Positions 43,629 through 53,165 of a DNA stretch of 64,000 nucleotides are shown in pieces (within the stretch, counting starts at the first letter, position 1; every line of letters starts with the position of its first letter). The translations under genes and the position numbers were made by a program. The notes below the pieces were generated by a model. The model was not told where the DNA came from. It worked only from the letters and a program-made list of their open reading frames with translations, and made no database searches. Source of the DNA: Mycobacterium sp. ITM-2016-00317 (GTDB taxonomy: Bacteria; Actinomycetota; Actinomycetes; Mycobacteriales; Mycobacteriaceae); assembly GCF_002968295.1 (NCBI RefSeq), contig NZ_CP134399.1:372001-436000 (forward strand). The letters are read 5' to 3'.

Positions 43629-45017
43629 ATGGGACTGACCGACACCCTGCTGCTGTTCGCCGCCGAGGGTGAGCCGCCCGGTCTGATGCCGGCACGGCAG
43701 CAGATGGCGTTCTCGCTGGGCTGGCACATCGTGCTGGCCTGCTTCGGGGTGGCGTTCCCGACGATCATCTTCGTCGTGCACCGCCGCGGCATTCTGCGGG
43801 GCGACCCGGTCGCCCTCGGGTTGGCGCAGCGCTGGGCCAAAGTGTCGGCGGTGCTGTTCGCGATCGGCGCCGTGTCGGGAACCGTGTTGAGCTTCGAGAT
43901 GGGGCTGTTGTGGCCTGGACTGATGGGCCGGTTCGGCGATGTGCTGGGGTTGCCGTTTGCGTTCGAGGGGTTGTCCTTCTTCACCGAGGCCATTTTCTTG
44001 GGCATCTACCTGTACGGCTGGGGGCGCATGCCACCGCGGCGGCACCTGCTGATGCTGATTCCGATGGGCATCGCGGGTGTCGTCGGGACGTTCTGTGTGG
44101 TCTCGGTCAACGCATGGATGAATCACCCCGCCGGGTTCACGATCCGCGACGGTGAGGTCACCGACGTCAACCCGTGGCGCGCGATGTTCAACGACGGCGC
44201 GCTGCTGCAGTTCGCCCACATGTGGGTTGCGGCCTTCATGGTCGTCGGACTGACGGTGTCCGGCGTGTATGCCGCCGGCCTGCTGCGCGGGCGGGTCGAC
44301 GCCCACCACCGGCTCGGCTTCACGGTGCCGTTCGCATTCGCCTCGGTCGCCGCCGTCGCGCAACCGTTCCTCGGCCACGTGTTGGGCATGCGGATCCACG
44401 ACACCCAACCGGCGAAGCTGGCGGCGTTCGAACTTGCCCAGACCACCGAGGGCCCCGCGCCGCTGCGGTTGGGGGGTGTGCTGATAGACGGTGAGGTGCG
44501 TTGGGCGCTGACCATCCCGCGGCTCGGTTCGGTCATCGCGCGCAATTCGTGGGACGCCCCGGTTCCGGGCCTCGACGAGGTGCCGCGGTCGGAGTGGCCG
44601 CCGGTCAACATCACCCATCTCGCCTTCCAGTCGATGGTGGCGATCGGCACGCTGTTGGCTGCCGTGGTGGTGGTGTACTGGCTGGCCCGATGGCGTGGGC
44701 GGGATCTGCTGGCAAACCGCTGGTTCCTGCGGTTGTCCGTCATCACCGGCCCACTGGCGATCATTGCTGTCGAGTCCGGCTGGGTGGCAACCGAAGTGGG
44801 ACGACAACCGTGGACGGTGTGGAAAGTGCTGACCACCGTGGACGCCGCGAGCCGCAGCAGCGGCCTGTGGTGGAGCTACGCCGTGGTGCTCATCGTCTAC
44901 CTCGGCATGACAGTCGGCGCCTATGTCGTCCTGCGGTCGATGGCCCGGCGATGGCGTGCCGGCGAGACCGACCTTCCCAGCCCGTATGGGCCGCCGCGAA
45001 AGGAGTCGGTGCCGTGA
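43629..45017 (+). CDS. cydA: Cytochrome bd-type quinol oxidase subunit I
   Basis: 462 residues, integral membrane protein reducing O2 with quinol electrons. The haem ligand His in SLGWHIVLACFGVAFP, the second His in LLQFAHMWVAAFM, the quinol-site KLAAFE with GPAPL and the GWVATEVGRQPW motif are present. The Q-loop is short, as in cyanide-insensitive (CIO) forms. ATG 43629 lies 88 bases after repeat B with a weak ribosome site. It is coupled to cydB by GTGA. No cydDC exporter follows. Confidence 0.93.
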   Translation: MGLTDTLLLFAAEGEPPGLMPARQQMAFSLGWHIVLACFGVAFPTIIFVVHRRGILRGDPVALGLAQRWAKVSAVLFAIGAVSGTVLSFEMGLLWPGLMGRFGDVLGLPFAFEGLSFFTEAIFLGIYLYGWGRMPPRRHLLMLIPMGIAGVVGTFCVVSVNAWMNHPAGFTIRDGEVTDVNPWRAMFNDGALLQFAHMWVAAFMVVGLTVSGVYAAGLLRGRVDAHHRLGFTVPFAFASVAAVAQPFLGHVLGMRIHDTQPAKLAAFELAQTTEGPAPLRLGGVLIDGEVRWALTIPRLGSVIARNSWDAPVPGLDEVPRSEWPPVNITHLAFQSMVAIGTLLAAVVVVYWLARWRGRDLLANRWFLRLSVITGPLAIIAVESGWVATEVGRQPWTVWKVLTTVDAASRSSGLWWSYAVVLIVYLGMTVGAYVVLRSMARRWRAGETDLPSPYGPPRKESVP

Positions 45018-46015
45018 CGTTGGCAACGCTGGTCGCGATGGCGATGTTCCTGGGTGTCGTCGTTTACGCGTTGTTCGGCGGCGCCGATTTCGGTTCGGGT
45101 TTCTATGATCTCACCGCAGGTGACGCTCGCAGCGGCGCGAAGGTCCGCACCCTCGTCGACCACAGCATCGGGCCGGTGTGGGAGGCCAACCACGTGTGGC
45201 TGATCTACGTGTTGGTGATGTGGTGGACCGGTTTCCCCCGGACGTTCGCCGCCGCGATGACGACGTTGTTCATCCCGCTCGCGCTGGCCTTGACCGGAAT
45301 CGTGTTGCGCGGCGCCAGCTTCGTGTTCCGCAAGTACTCGGCGACGCTGTCGCAGGCGCGGCTGTTCGGCGCAATCTTCGCCGCCTCGTCGCTGATCAGT
45401 CCGTTCTTCCTGGGTACCGTCGCGGGGGCGATCGCCTCGGGTCGCGTCCCGGCCGAGGGCTATGGCGACCGGGTCGGGTCCTGGGTCAACCCGACGTCGC
45501 TGGTGGGTGGCTGCCTGGCCGTGGCGACGTGTGTGTTCCTCGCGGGGGTGTTCCTCACCGCTGACGCCGCGCGCGCCGGTGACACCGACGTGGCCGAGGG
45601 GCTGCGGCGACGCACGCTGATCGTCGGTATCGTCACCGGACTCGTTGTTTTCGCCGGGCTCTACCCGGTCGCCCACGACGCGCCGACGCTGGCCGAGGGA
45701 CTGCGCAGTCACGCCGCGCCGCTGCTGGCCGTCGCGCTGGTGGCCGGAGTGGCCGCTGTGTGGCTGGTGTTCCGGCGTCGATATTCGATCGCCCGAGTAC
45801 CCGCCGCCGTGGCGGTGGCTTCGGTAATCACCGGGTGGGGCGTCGGCCAGTACCCATGGCTGCTCGTCGACGAAGTGACCATCGATGACGCCGCAGGCGC
45901 AGACGCCACGCTCGTCGGGTTGCTGGTCGTTGTGGCCCTGGCGGGGGCGATTGTGTTGCCGGCGCTGGCGTATCTGCTCCGGCTGACCCAGACCGACGAA
46001 TGGACCCATACCTAG
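45014..46015 (+). CDS. cydB: Cytochrome bd-type quinol oxidase subunit II
   Basis: 333 residues, eight or nine membrane spans. FGGADFGSGFYDL near the N-terminus and GPVWEANHVWLIYVLVMWWTGFP are the CydB hallmarks. GTG 45014 overlaps the cydA stop. It assembles with CydA. Confidence 0.93.
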   Translation: MTLATLVAMAMFLGVVVYALFGGADFGSGFYDLTAGDARSGAKVRTLVDHSIGPVWEANHVWLIYVLVMWWTGFPRTFAAAMTTLFIPLALALTGIVLRGASFVFRKYSATLSQARLFGAIFAASSLISPFFLGTVAGAIASGRVPAEGYGDRVGSWVNPTSLVGGCLAVATCVFLAGVFLTADAARAGDTDVAEGLRRRTLIVGIVTGLVVFAGLYPVAHDAPTLAEGLRSHAAPLLAVALVAGVAAVWLVFRRRYSIARVPAAVAVASVITGWGVGQYPWLLVDEVTIDDAAGADATLVGLLVVVALAGAIVLPALAYLLRLTQTDEWTHT

Positions 46016-46059
46016 CAGTGGAGCAGCCGAGAAGTCAGACACCCTCTCCGCGTACGCAC

Positions 46060-46079
46060 GGGAATCGCTGAGCGATCCC
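46060..46079. terminator. Terminator between cydB and the GAF-ANTAR gene
   Basis: GGG-A-ATCGC / GCGAT-CCC hairpin with a one-base bulge and a TGA loop, placed between convergent genes. Confidence 0.55.
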
Positions 46080-46094
46080 GCCCGGGCGTGCCTG

Positions 46095-46853
46095 TCAGAG
46101 AATCACCACTGCTTCGTTGCGGACGATACGACGTGCGACCGCTGCAACGGGTTCGCCCCGTTCCCGCGACACGCGCACCAGGAAAGCGAATGCTGTCGCA
46201 GCGTCGACCATCATCCGCTCCATGAGCATCCCCTTCGCCTGACCGATGACGTCCCGGTGAGCCAACGCGGTGCGGAAGTACTTCTCTCGGCGCTTGTTCT
46301 CCACGAGAAGTGCGGCTTGCGCAGCGAACGCTATTGCTATTCCATCACTTTCGTCGCTCCAGGCTCCCGGTCGGTCCGCATGGAAACTGAGGACACCCAT
46401 GCCGTCCTCGTCCTTGAACAGTCGTAGCGCCATCACCGACCTGATCGGGGTCTCGCGGAGGACGTCCTTGGCAAAGCACGGCCACCGTTCGGCGGCCTCC
46501 AGGTCAGGGACACACAACGGCTCCTGGCTGTTGACTGCATCAAAGCAGGGCCCCTCTCCATGCCTTTCCTGAAGCTTGTTAACGATCAACGGGAGCCCGT
46601 CGGTGCATCCCACCGGACGCAGCGTGTTGCCGAGAACCAGTGTCACTCCGGCGTGGTCGACGCCTGGGATATGGACCACAGCGGCCGAGGTGATCGCTTC
46701 AATGACGTGGTTCGGATCAGAGCCGGCCCCATCCTGAATGCTCCTGATCAGACCCACGGTCTTGCGGAGTCCGGTTGCGGTGGGCCGGTCATCGTTTGGC
46801 AGGCGCTGTGACACTTTCACGGGTTGCCGCGCTGTCCCGCCGGTGGAGATCAC
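46095..46853 (-). CDS. GAF-ANTAR RNA-binding regulator
   Basis: 252 residues. The GAF domain spans about 40-185 (HAGVTLVL, GEGPCFDAVNSQEPLCVPDLEA) and the C-terminal ANTAR domain carries ALAHRDVIGQAKGMLMERMMVDA and AFAFLVRVSRERGEPV. ANTAR proteins act as antiterminators by binding paired hexaloops. It overlaps the HAD-hydrolase gene by ATGA at the end of a polyol operon and may sense redox or ligand through GAF. One of three ANTAR-type sequences in the window. Confidence 0.92.
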   Translation of the reverse strand: MISTGGTARQPVKVSQRLPNDDRPTATGLRKTVGLIRSIQDGAGSDPNHVIEAITSAAVVHIPGVDHAGVTLVLGNTLRPVGCTDGLPLIVNKLQERHGEGPCFDAVNSQEPLCVPDLEAAERWPCFAKDVLRETPIRSVMALRLFKDEDGMGVLSFHADRPGAWSDESDGIAIAFAAQAALLVENKRREKYFRTALAHRDVIGQAKGMLMERMMVDAATAFAFLVRVSRERGEPVAAVARRIVRNEAVVIL

Positions 46854-47665
46854 GCCCGTTCTCCGGCCGTGGCGACCCCAGGGTCTGCCTCGACGCGATG
46901 AGCGCCGGCGGAGCTGTCGAGTGAACCGACCAGCAGCGTCGCAACGTCATGCCAGGAATCCACCAGGATGCAGGCGCCGGCGGCTGCCAGTTCGTCGCAA
47001 CGCCGTTCCCGCTCATCTGCCGGTACGAACATCACGTTGCCGATGGTGGGCACGCCCGCAGCCACCGCGCTCGCGACACCGGGCACCGAATCCTCCACCG
47101 CTACCGCCTGTGCCGATGTGATGCCGAGCGCATCGATGGCGAACCGATAGACGGCCGGGTCTGGTTTGCTCGTCGGAACCGGCAGTGAGTCCTCGGCGCT
47201 GAACCGGGACCGCTCAGGGATCAGGTCGTCCAAGGTGGCCGCGGTGAAACATGCCTTCAAGCGCCCCAGCGCGCTCGAGCTGACCGCGGCGAGTTCGTAC
47301 TTCAGGCTCAGGAGGGCCAGTGGGTCGAGAACGCCGCGGTCGGGCTGAAGCACAGATCCCAGGTGTGCGGTGACCTCTCTGCGTTCCTGTTGGACCCACC
47401 GTTCCAGTTCGGCTGGGGTCAGCAGTTCTGCACCCCATTCGAGGGCGAGGTCGACGGCGGTGGTGCGGAAATTCTTGCCGGTGCTGGAGATTCGGAGCTC
47501 CTCAGCGGTGTAGCGACGCGTCACGCCTATCTGCGAAAGATAGCGATTGGTAACGCCCACCGACGCTTCGAAGGCAGGCTCTTCCGACGGGAAGAGGTTG
47601 CCGTCGGCGTCGCACAGAATCACCCGTACCGCTGCGACGTCGAACTCGTCAAGGTGCCGCAACAT
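46850..47665 (-). CDS. HAD-superfamily hydrolase, phosphoglycolate/beta-phosphoglucomutase-like
   Basis: 271 residues. DADGNLFPSEEPAF is HAD motif I, SSSALGRLKACF motif II, and the lysine with acid pair is in SKPDPAVY and AVEDSVPGVASAVAAG. ATG 47665 overlaps the mannitol dehydrogenase end by 17 bases. It probably dephosphorylates a sugar or polyol phosphate. Confidence 0.9.
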   Translation of the reverse strand: MLRHLDEFDVAAVRVILCDADGNLFPSEEPAFEASVGVTNRYLSQIGVTRRYTAEELRISSTGKNFRTTAVDLALEWGAELLTPAELERWVQQERREVTAHLGSVLQPDRGVLDPLALLSLKYELAAVSSSALGRLKACFTAATLDDLIPERSRFSAEDSLPVPTSKPDPAVYRFAIDALGITSAQAVAVEDSVPGVASAVAAGVPTIGNVMFVPADERERRCDELAAAGACILVDSWHDVATLLVGSLDSSAGAHRVEADPGVATAGERA

Positions 47666-49196
47666 CGCGTCCCTCCTGCCAGCTCTGGTTGAAGTGTCGT
47701 GACCCCACTGTCTTTCGCAGTGTTGCCGCAAGACCCCGCTGGTCGATATCGCGCAGCATCCGCTCCAGTTCCAAGACGAAGCCCTCATCATCACCGAGAT
47801 CCCCGAAGTACTTGCGCACGGCGAGCAGCGGTCGCGGATCACTGAGCCCCACCTTGGCGATCGGGGTCAATTCCTCTGCGCGTTGGTCTTCGACCGTGAT
47901 CGGCCGTCCAGAAAGGTCGTAGCCGCGCAGGTACCGGAACCAGGCGGCCACCGCCAGGGTCAGCATGGACGTGGGTCGATTCTCGCGTCGCGCCTGTTGG
48001 AGGGAGGGCAACAGGTAGGACGGCATCTTGGTGGAGCCGCGCGCCGCGAGTCGTGAAAGCCTATCGGCTACACCCGGATTGGACAGGCGTTCCAGCAGCG
48101 TGGCGCAGTAGTCGTTAAGGTCCACGTCAGCTGTGCCATCCAACAGCGGGCACAGCTCCGTACGCATGAGCTGCTCGACGTAGTGATAGACGTCAGGATC
48201 ATTCATCGCCGCGTCGGTGGTCTCGTGCCGCAGCAGGATGCCGAGGTAGCTCACAGCGCAGTGCGATCCGTTGAGCAGACGGGTTTTCACCAGTTTGTAC
48301 GGAGCGACATCCGGGACGAACTGAGCGCCGACCCCATCGAGCGGCGGGCGGCCGTTGCAGAACGCATCTTCAATTACCCACTGGCGGAACGGCTCCGCCA
48401 CTACCGGCCACCGGTCGGCAATTCCATGGGTCTCGGCGATGCGGGTGATTTCGGTCGGAGTGGTCTTCGGCGTGATCCGGTCAACCATGGTGGACGGGAA
48501 TGCCACGTTCTGCTCGATCCAGCGAGCCAGTTCGGCATCGCGCTGTTCGGCGAAGCCCACGAGGGCGGTCCTTGCCGCGTCGCCGTTGTCAGGCACGTTG
48601 TCACACGACATCACGGTAAACGGTGGCAGCCCGCTACGTCGTCGTTGCTCGAGCGCGTCCACCAGGTAAGCCCACGCCGTGCGATAGGAGACTGGACCCT
48701 GGAGGTCGTGGCGCACGGCCGCGGAGTCGGCATCGAAGTCGCCGGTGGCAGGGTTCCGGTGGTATCCGTCACCGGTGATCGTCAACGTCACCAGGCGGGT
48801 GCGTTCGTCGGCAAGCACCGCCCTTACCGCGGCATGCTCGTCCGGTGCGAAAAGGTACCGGCGCATGGCCCCCACCACGCGCCCTTCGGAGCGGTCCGCG
48901 CCACGCTCGATGACCGTGTACAGACAGTCCTGTGGCACCAGCGCCTTCTTCATCTCATCGCGGTGCAATCCGACACCGGTGACGCCCCAGTCCATCGAGA
49001 GACCGGCGCGGGCGAGGTCATCGAAGTAGCTGCCCTGGTGGGCGCGATGGAATCCCCCCACGCCGATGTGAACGACCGAAGGGGTCAGCGCCGACCGGTC
49101 GTATTTGGGAACAGACAGCCGACCGGCGTGCAGGTCGAGGGTGGCGCTGTTCAGTGGAACTCCAGTATTCGGCCGAAGCCTGATGACATTGGACAT
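47649..49196 (-). CDS. Mannitol/polyol dehydrogenase, long-chain
   Basis: 515 residues. NAD loop SVVHIGVGGFHRAHQGSYFDDL, DNVPDNGDAARTAL, and the catalytic lysine motif KTRLLNGSHCAVSYLG are present. It oxidises mannitol or related polyols to ketoses in the cytosol. First gene of the polyol-HAD-ANTAR operon. The ATG at 49196 is the start. The 122 bases upstream show nothing notable. Confidence 0.92.
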   Translation of the reverse strand: MSNVIRLRPNTGVPLNSATLDLHAGRLSVPKYDRSALTPSVVHIGVGGFHRAHQGSYFDDLARAGLSMDWGVTGVGLHRDEMKKALVPQDCLYTVIERGADRSEGRVVGAMRRYLFAPDEHAAVRAVLADERTRLVTLTITGDGYHRNPATGDFDADSAAVRHDLQGPVSYRTAWAYLVDALEQRRRSGLPPFTVMSCDNVPDNGDAARTALVGFAEQRDAELARWIEQNVAFPSTMVDRITPKTTPTEITRIAETHGIADRWPVVAEPFRQWVIEDAFCNGRPPLDGVGAQFVPDVAPYKLVKTRLLNGSHCAVSYLGILLRHETTDAAMNDPDVYHYVEQLMRTELCPLLDGTADVDLNDYCATLLERLSNPGVADRLSRLAARGSTKMPSYLLPSLQQARRENRPTSMLTLAVAAWFRYLRGYDLSGRPITVEDQRAEELTPIAKVGLSDPRPLLAVRKYFGDLGDDEGFVLELERMLRDIDQRGLAATLRKTVGSRHFNQSWQEGRDVAAP

Positions 49197-49318
49197 GGTT
49201 CTCCCCAGGCACGAGTGGGATGGCGAGCGGCCGGCTTCTCGAGCGGCTCGTGCGAATCACGCAGTACTTCGGGGGGTCGATCGGCGTTGCGGGGCAGGAA
49301 TACCACCGCAGGAGGCGC

Positions 49319-51376
49319 CTAAACTCGGATTACATACACCCGCGCCAGGATGACGTGTAATGCAGCCCACAACGCCGGGCTCGCCGCCAGGACGTCGCCG
49401 GAGGCCGGCCACACGCCGGCGCTGTGTCCCGAGAGGTCGCCCACCGAGCCACCCGCCTCTTCGACAAGCAGCACGCCGCCGGCGCCGTCCCACGGTTGCA
49501 GGCCTGGCGCCCACACACCGTCGGCGCGTCCGGTCGCCACGTGCGCCAGCGCGCTCGCGGCGCTGCCGCCGCGCCTGAGATCTCGTACGGAGCCGCCTAA
49601 TTCGTGAACCATGGCCCCGGCGATCGCGCGCTGGTCGTCACGGCCCAGGTTGATCTCGATCAGTGCTCGGTCCAGCGACCACACGTCGTTGACGGTGACC
49701 CGTTGGCCGTCGCAGAACGTGCCTTGTCCCCGCTGGGCATAGGTGGTCTTGCCGAGAACCGGTTCGCACACCGCCGCCGCAACGATCACGCCGTCGCTGC
49801 AGCGGACCGCGGCGACACTGACGGCCCAGTCCGACCGGCCGTACAGGTAACTCGTCGTGCCGTCGATCGGGTCGATCACCCACCGGATGCCGCTGGATCC
49901 GTCCACCGTGCCGCCCTCCTCGCCCAGCACGCCGTCATCGGGGCGGAGTCGGGTCAGCTCGGCGCGAATCGCCTCTTCGGTCTCGCGGTCCGCGCGGCTC
50001 ACCAGGTCGCGGGGGCCCTGCTTCTCCTGAACCTCGAGCTGTGCGTGGACCGCCCACCAGCGCATGGCCACCCGGGCGCCCGCCGCCGCCGCGATCCGCG
50101 CCACGTCAACGAGTTCGGTTCCTTCCGAAGGCAGGTCAGCGGCGATCTCGGCCCTAGTATTGTTGTGCTGCAGCGTCGCCCACGTCTGACGGCCGAAGAC
50201 AGACCTGCCCGCCGACCTCCGGACCGACCTGACGGCTCGCGTCAGCCTGCCGGGCCTCCCGAGCGCGTACAGACTGCGACTGCTGAAGAACAAATAGGCC
50301 GCCGTGATCAGGACCCAAGGCGCCAGTGCAACTGCCGGGCTGGGGCATCCGATGAGGTGGTAGCAGCCCACCAGCGCCAGCGCGCCGACGGGTATCAGGA
50401 ACGTCCGCGCCCGGGGTACACCGAGTACGGGAAGCGCCGTCACCGTGAGTCCGACGGCGGCAGCCGCGACGCAACCGGCGACCGAAGCGGGACCTGCCAG
50501 CAGTAATCCGGTCACCGCCGACGCCAGTCCGGCGACCATGATCGCAATGTTCCATGGCGCCGTGAGAGGTGTCTTCTCCGACAACGGAACCCAGCGCGTC
50601 GGGCCCAGTGCGGCGTCGGACAACCGCTCTGGCAGCCACCGGGCCAGCACCACCAGGTGCTCGCGTCCCTGATCCCCGCGCGCCTCGAATCGGACCCGCC
50701 CGTCCCCGCCCGCGGTGGCGAAAGCTGTCGCTTCGACCGCCCAGCGGCTGGTGACGAACGCGACGCCGTAGGCCCAGAGCGTCACCGCCGCCCACGCCGT
50801 CAGTGCGAGGTGGGAGCGCAGATCGACAGCAAGCGCCAACCCGACCAGGCCGCGCACGGCATACCCGGCACCGGCGACCAGCCAGATGAGCACCAGACCG
50901 CGATGAAGGCGCGGCGGTGCCTGCCCGTCCTGCCCCGTATATCGGGAACGCAGCCACTCGTAGGCGAAGGCGACTCCGAAGATTCCTGCGACGGCGCAGG
51001 TGAGCAGACCTCCGAGGTCCAGTCCCGGAAGCAGGAAGACAAGAGCCACCACGCCCAGCAATCGCAGCAGCGCCACGGCACCACTGGTGGCCACGTTCCG
51101 TCGGGCGTCGCTCAGTGGTCCGGGTAACCGACCGCGGGAACCGCTGTCGGGGTGCTGTTGGTCGGCGACGAAGCCCCTGATGTCGTTCCATTGGTACCGG
51201 GCGGGATAGATGAGTAGCTCCACCGCGGCCATCACGACAACGACACGGACAGCGGACTCGATGCTCACCTCTCCCGTAGCGGCCGCGCCCACCGCGTAGG
51301 CGACAGGGATCAGCAGCGCCTTCACCAGGTCCTTTGGACGGGGCATCAGCAGGTAGCTCACCAGAGTCCGCTGCAT
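49319..51376 (-). CDS. Fusion of a UbiA-like membrane domain and an inositol-phosphatase domain
   Basis: 685 residues from ATG 51376 (MQRTLVSYLLMPRPKDL); ATG 51466 would add 30 unlike residues. Residues ~10-400 are a polytopic membrane domain with a UbiA-like acid motif (YQWNDIRGFVADQQHPDS, then SRGRLPG) and about nine spans. From ~430 on there is an inositol-monophosphatase domain: GEEGGTVDG, the metal site WVIDPIDGTTSYLYG, and WDGAGGVLLVEEAGG. Both domains look intact. UbiA-type enzymes move polyprenyl groups and IMPases remove phosphate, so one protein might make and dephosphorylate a lipid-linked phosphate (inference). It is divergent from the decarboxylase at 51523. Confidence 0.82.
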   Translation of the reverse strand: MQRTLVSYLLMPRPKDLVKALLIPVAYAVGAAATGEVSIESAVRVVVVMAAVELLIYPARYQWNDIRGFVADQQHPDSGSRGRLPGPLSDARRNVATSGAVALLRLLGVVALVFLLPGLDLGGLLTCAVAGIFGVAFAYEWLRSRYTGQDGQAPPRLHRGLVLIWLVAGAGYAVRGLVGLALAVDLRSHLALTAWAAVTLWAYGVAFVTSRWAVEATAFATAGGDGRVRFEARGDQGREHLVVLARWLPERLSDAALGPTRWVPLSEKTPLTAPWNIAIMVAGLASAVTGLLLAGPASVAGCVAAAAVGLTVTALPVLGVPRARTFLIPVGALALVGCYHLIGCPSPAVALAPWVLITAAYLFFSSRSLYALGRPGRLTRAVRSVRRSAGRSVFGRQTWATLQHNNTRAEIAADLPSEGTELVDVARIAAAAGARVAMRWWAVHAQLEVQEKQGPRDLVSRADRETEEAIRAELTRLRPDDGVLGEEGGTVDGSSGIRWVIDPIDGTTSYLYGRSDWAVSVAAVRCSDGVIVAAAVCEPVLGKTTYAQRGQGTFCDGQRVTVNDVWSLDRALIEINLGRDDQRAIAGAMVHELGGSVRDLRRGGSAASALAHVATGRADGVWAPGLQPWDGAGGVLLVEEAGGSVGDLSGHSAGVWPASGDVLAASPALWAALHVILARVYVIRV

Positions 51377-51522
51377 CGCGAAAATGTTCCCGGTTCGGCT
51401 CCGCCCAAACACCGTGCTCTGCTGGGCCTGGCAACCGTCGCTTTTGTTGAGACGATTGCAAAGCACCCCCGCGGGTACCTCGGTACGGCCCCACCGCGCT
51501 ATGGAAGAGGAGGTGTGCCGTC

Positions 51523-53082
51523 ATGTCGGGATCCGATCAAGCGCTCTCACACGTCGACGAGCAACGCGAACAGAACGAAGCCAAGGCGCAGAGGGAAGCC
51601 CAAGCCGGCCCTGTTCGCAGCTCGCCGGACGCCGCTCCGGTCGGCGAGGCGATAGAGGACTTTCATCGCCGAGGTGACCTCAGCTTCGGTATCCCGGCAC
51701 ACCGTTGCGCTACGGGACCGGCCGAGCCGATCGCGGCGCGCTGGGCGGGCAGGGACGCCTTCCGGGCCGACATCGGGATGAACAACGGCGTGGACAACCG
51801 GCATCAGTCCTGGCAGGTCGAGCCCACAGCCATGACATTGTTCGCCGACGCGGTCGGCGCGGACGAGACGCTGTTCTCCACGAACGGCAGTACCGAGAAC
51901 GTGCACGTCGCGATGATGGCCGCGGTCCGACCCGGCGAAACTCTGGTCATGGCCCGCAACGGCCACAAGTCGGCGTTCTCTGGCCTCGTTCTCTCCGGGG
52001 CGATGCCCGTCTATGTCGATCCGGAGTACGACAACCAATGGCAGCTCGCCCACAACGTGGACCCCGGCCGCCTCGACACGGTCCTGCGCGACCATCCGGA
52101 CGCGGTGGCCGCAATGGTTTTCACGCCCACCTACTACGGCGTCAGCGCCGACGTGCGCGGCCTCGCCGACGCCGCGCACTCCCATGGCGTGCCGCTGATC
52201 ACCAATGACGCCTGGGGACTGGACTTCAGCTTCTGCAGCCGACTACCCCCATCGGCGATCGAGTCAGGCGCCGACCTGTCCATCGGCAGCGTCCACAAAT
52301 CCCTCAACGGGCTGTGCCAGACCTCGGTACTGAGCCGAAAAGGCGAGCGGATCGACCCCACGCGGCTGTCCCTGGTTTTCGAACTGACCCAGTCGACAAG
52401 CGCATCGTCGCTGTTGCTGTCGTCCATCGACGCGGCGCGGTGCCAGTTCGCCGAGCATGGCGAAGAGCTACTCGGCCACGCCGTCGATGTCGCTGCGCAA
52501 GTCCGCGGCGCGCTGTCGGAGGTCGCAGGCCTCGACGTCATGGGTGAGGAGATTCTCGCGAGTCCCGGAGCATTCGCACTGGATCCCACTCACGTGTGCA
52601 TTGACGTCAATCGCCTGGGGTTGACGGGCTATCAAGCTGCCGACTGGTTGCGTGAGCGCTGTGGCGTGCATGTCGAGTTGGCCGATCACCGCAGGGTCAT
52701 GGCCCTGATCACCTACGCCGACACCGACGCCACCGCGCATCGGTTCATCGACGCGATGTCCGCGCTCGCAGACGCCCACTGCGACCGCGGCGCCCAACCG
52801 ATCGGCGACGCTCCGCCGTTGCCCGAACTGCGCACCGAAACGGTGATGCTGCCTCGCGACGCCTATCTCGGCGCGACCGAAATGGTGCAGTGGCGCAAGG
52901 CATCGGGTCGCATCTCGGCGGAGATGATCTGCCCCTACCCGCCGGGTATCCCAGTCATCGCCCCCGGGGAAGTGCTCACCGACGCCATCGTGGACTATCT
53001 CCAGCAGCAGGCGGCCAAAGGCGTCATGGTCGAAGGCGCCGCCGACGAGTCGCTCGCCGAGTTCCGCGTCGTCGCCCCGTAA
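51523..53082 (+). CDS. Orn/Lys/Arg-type PLP decarboxylase
   Basis: 519 residues, fold-type I. GIPAHRCATGPAEP N-terminus, FSTNGSTENVHVAMMA phosphate loop, NDAWGLDFSF with PLP Asp, and the Schiff-base lysine in SVHKSLNGLCQTSVL. The C-terminus has PYPPGIPVIAPGE. It has an acidic, repeat-poor N-terminal extension of about 35 residues. The substrate is a basic amino acid or relative. It is followed 83 bases on by an SDR on the same strand. Confidence 0.92.
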   Translation: MSGSDQALSHVDEQREQNEAKAQREAQAGPVRSSPDAAPVGEAIEDFHRRGDLSFGIPAHRCATGPAEPIAARWAGRDAFRADIGMNNGVDNRHQSWQVEPTAMTLFADAVGADETLFSTNGSTENVHVAMMAAVRPGETLVMARNGHKSAFSGLVLSGAMPVYVDPEYDNQWQLAHNVDPGRLDTVLRDHPDAVAAMVFTPTYYGVSADVRGLADAAHSHGVPLITNDAWGLDFSFCSRLPPSAIESGADLSIGSVHKSLNGLCQTSVLSRKGERIDPTRLSLVFELTQSTSASSLLLSSIDAARCQFAEHGEELLGHAVDVAAQVRGALSEVAGLDVMGEEILASPGAFALDPTHVCIDVNRLGLTGYQAADWLRERCGVHVELADHRRVMALITYADTDATAHRFIDAMSALADAHCDRGAQPIGDAPPLPELRTETVMLPRDAYLGATEMVQWRKASGRISAEMICPYPPGIPVIAPGEVLTDAIVDYLQQQAAKGVMVEGAADESLAEFRVVAP

Positions 53083-53165
53083 AGCGATCGCATTGTGGAC
53101 GTGTAGCGCTGCGGCGCCCGGGAACACGGGTTGTTCCAGCGTTCCGCGCTCACTCAGGAGAACAG

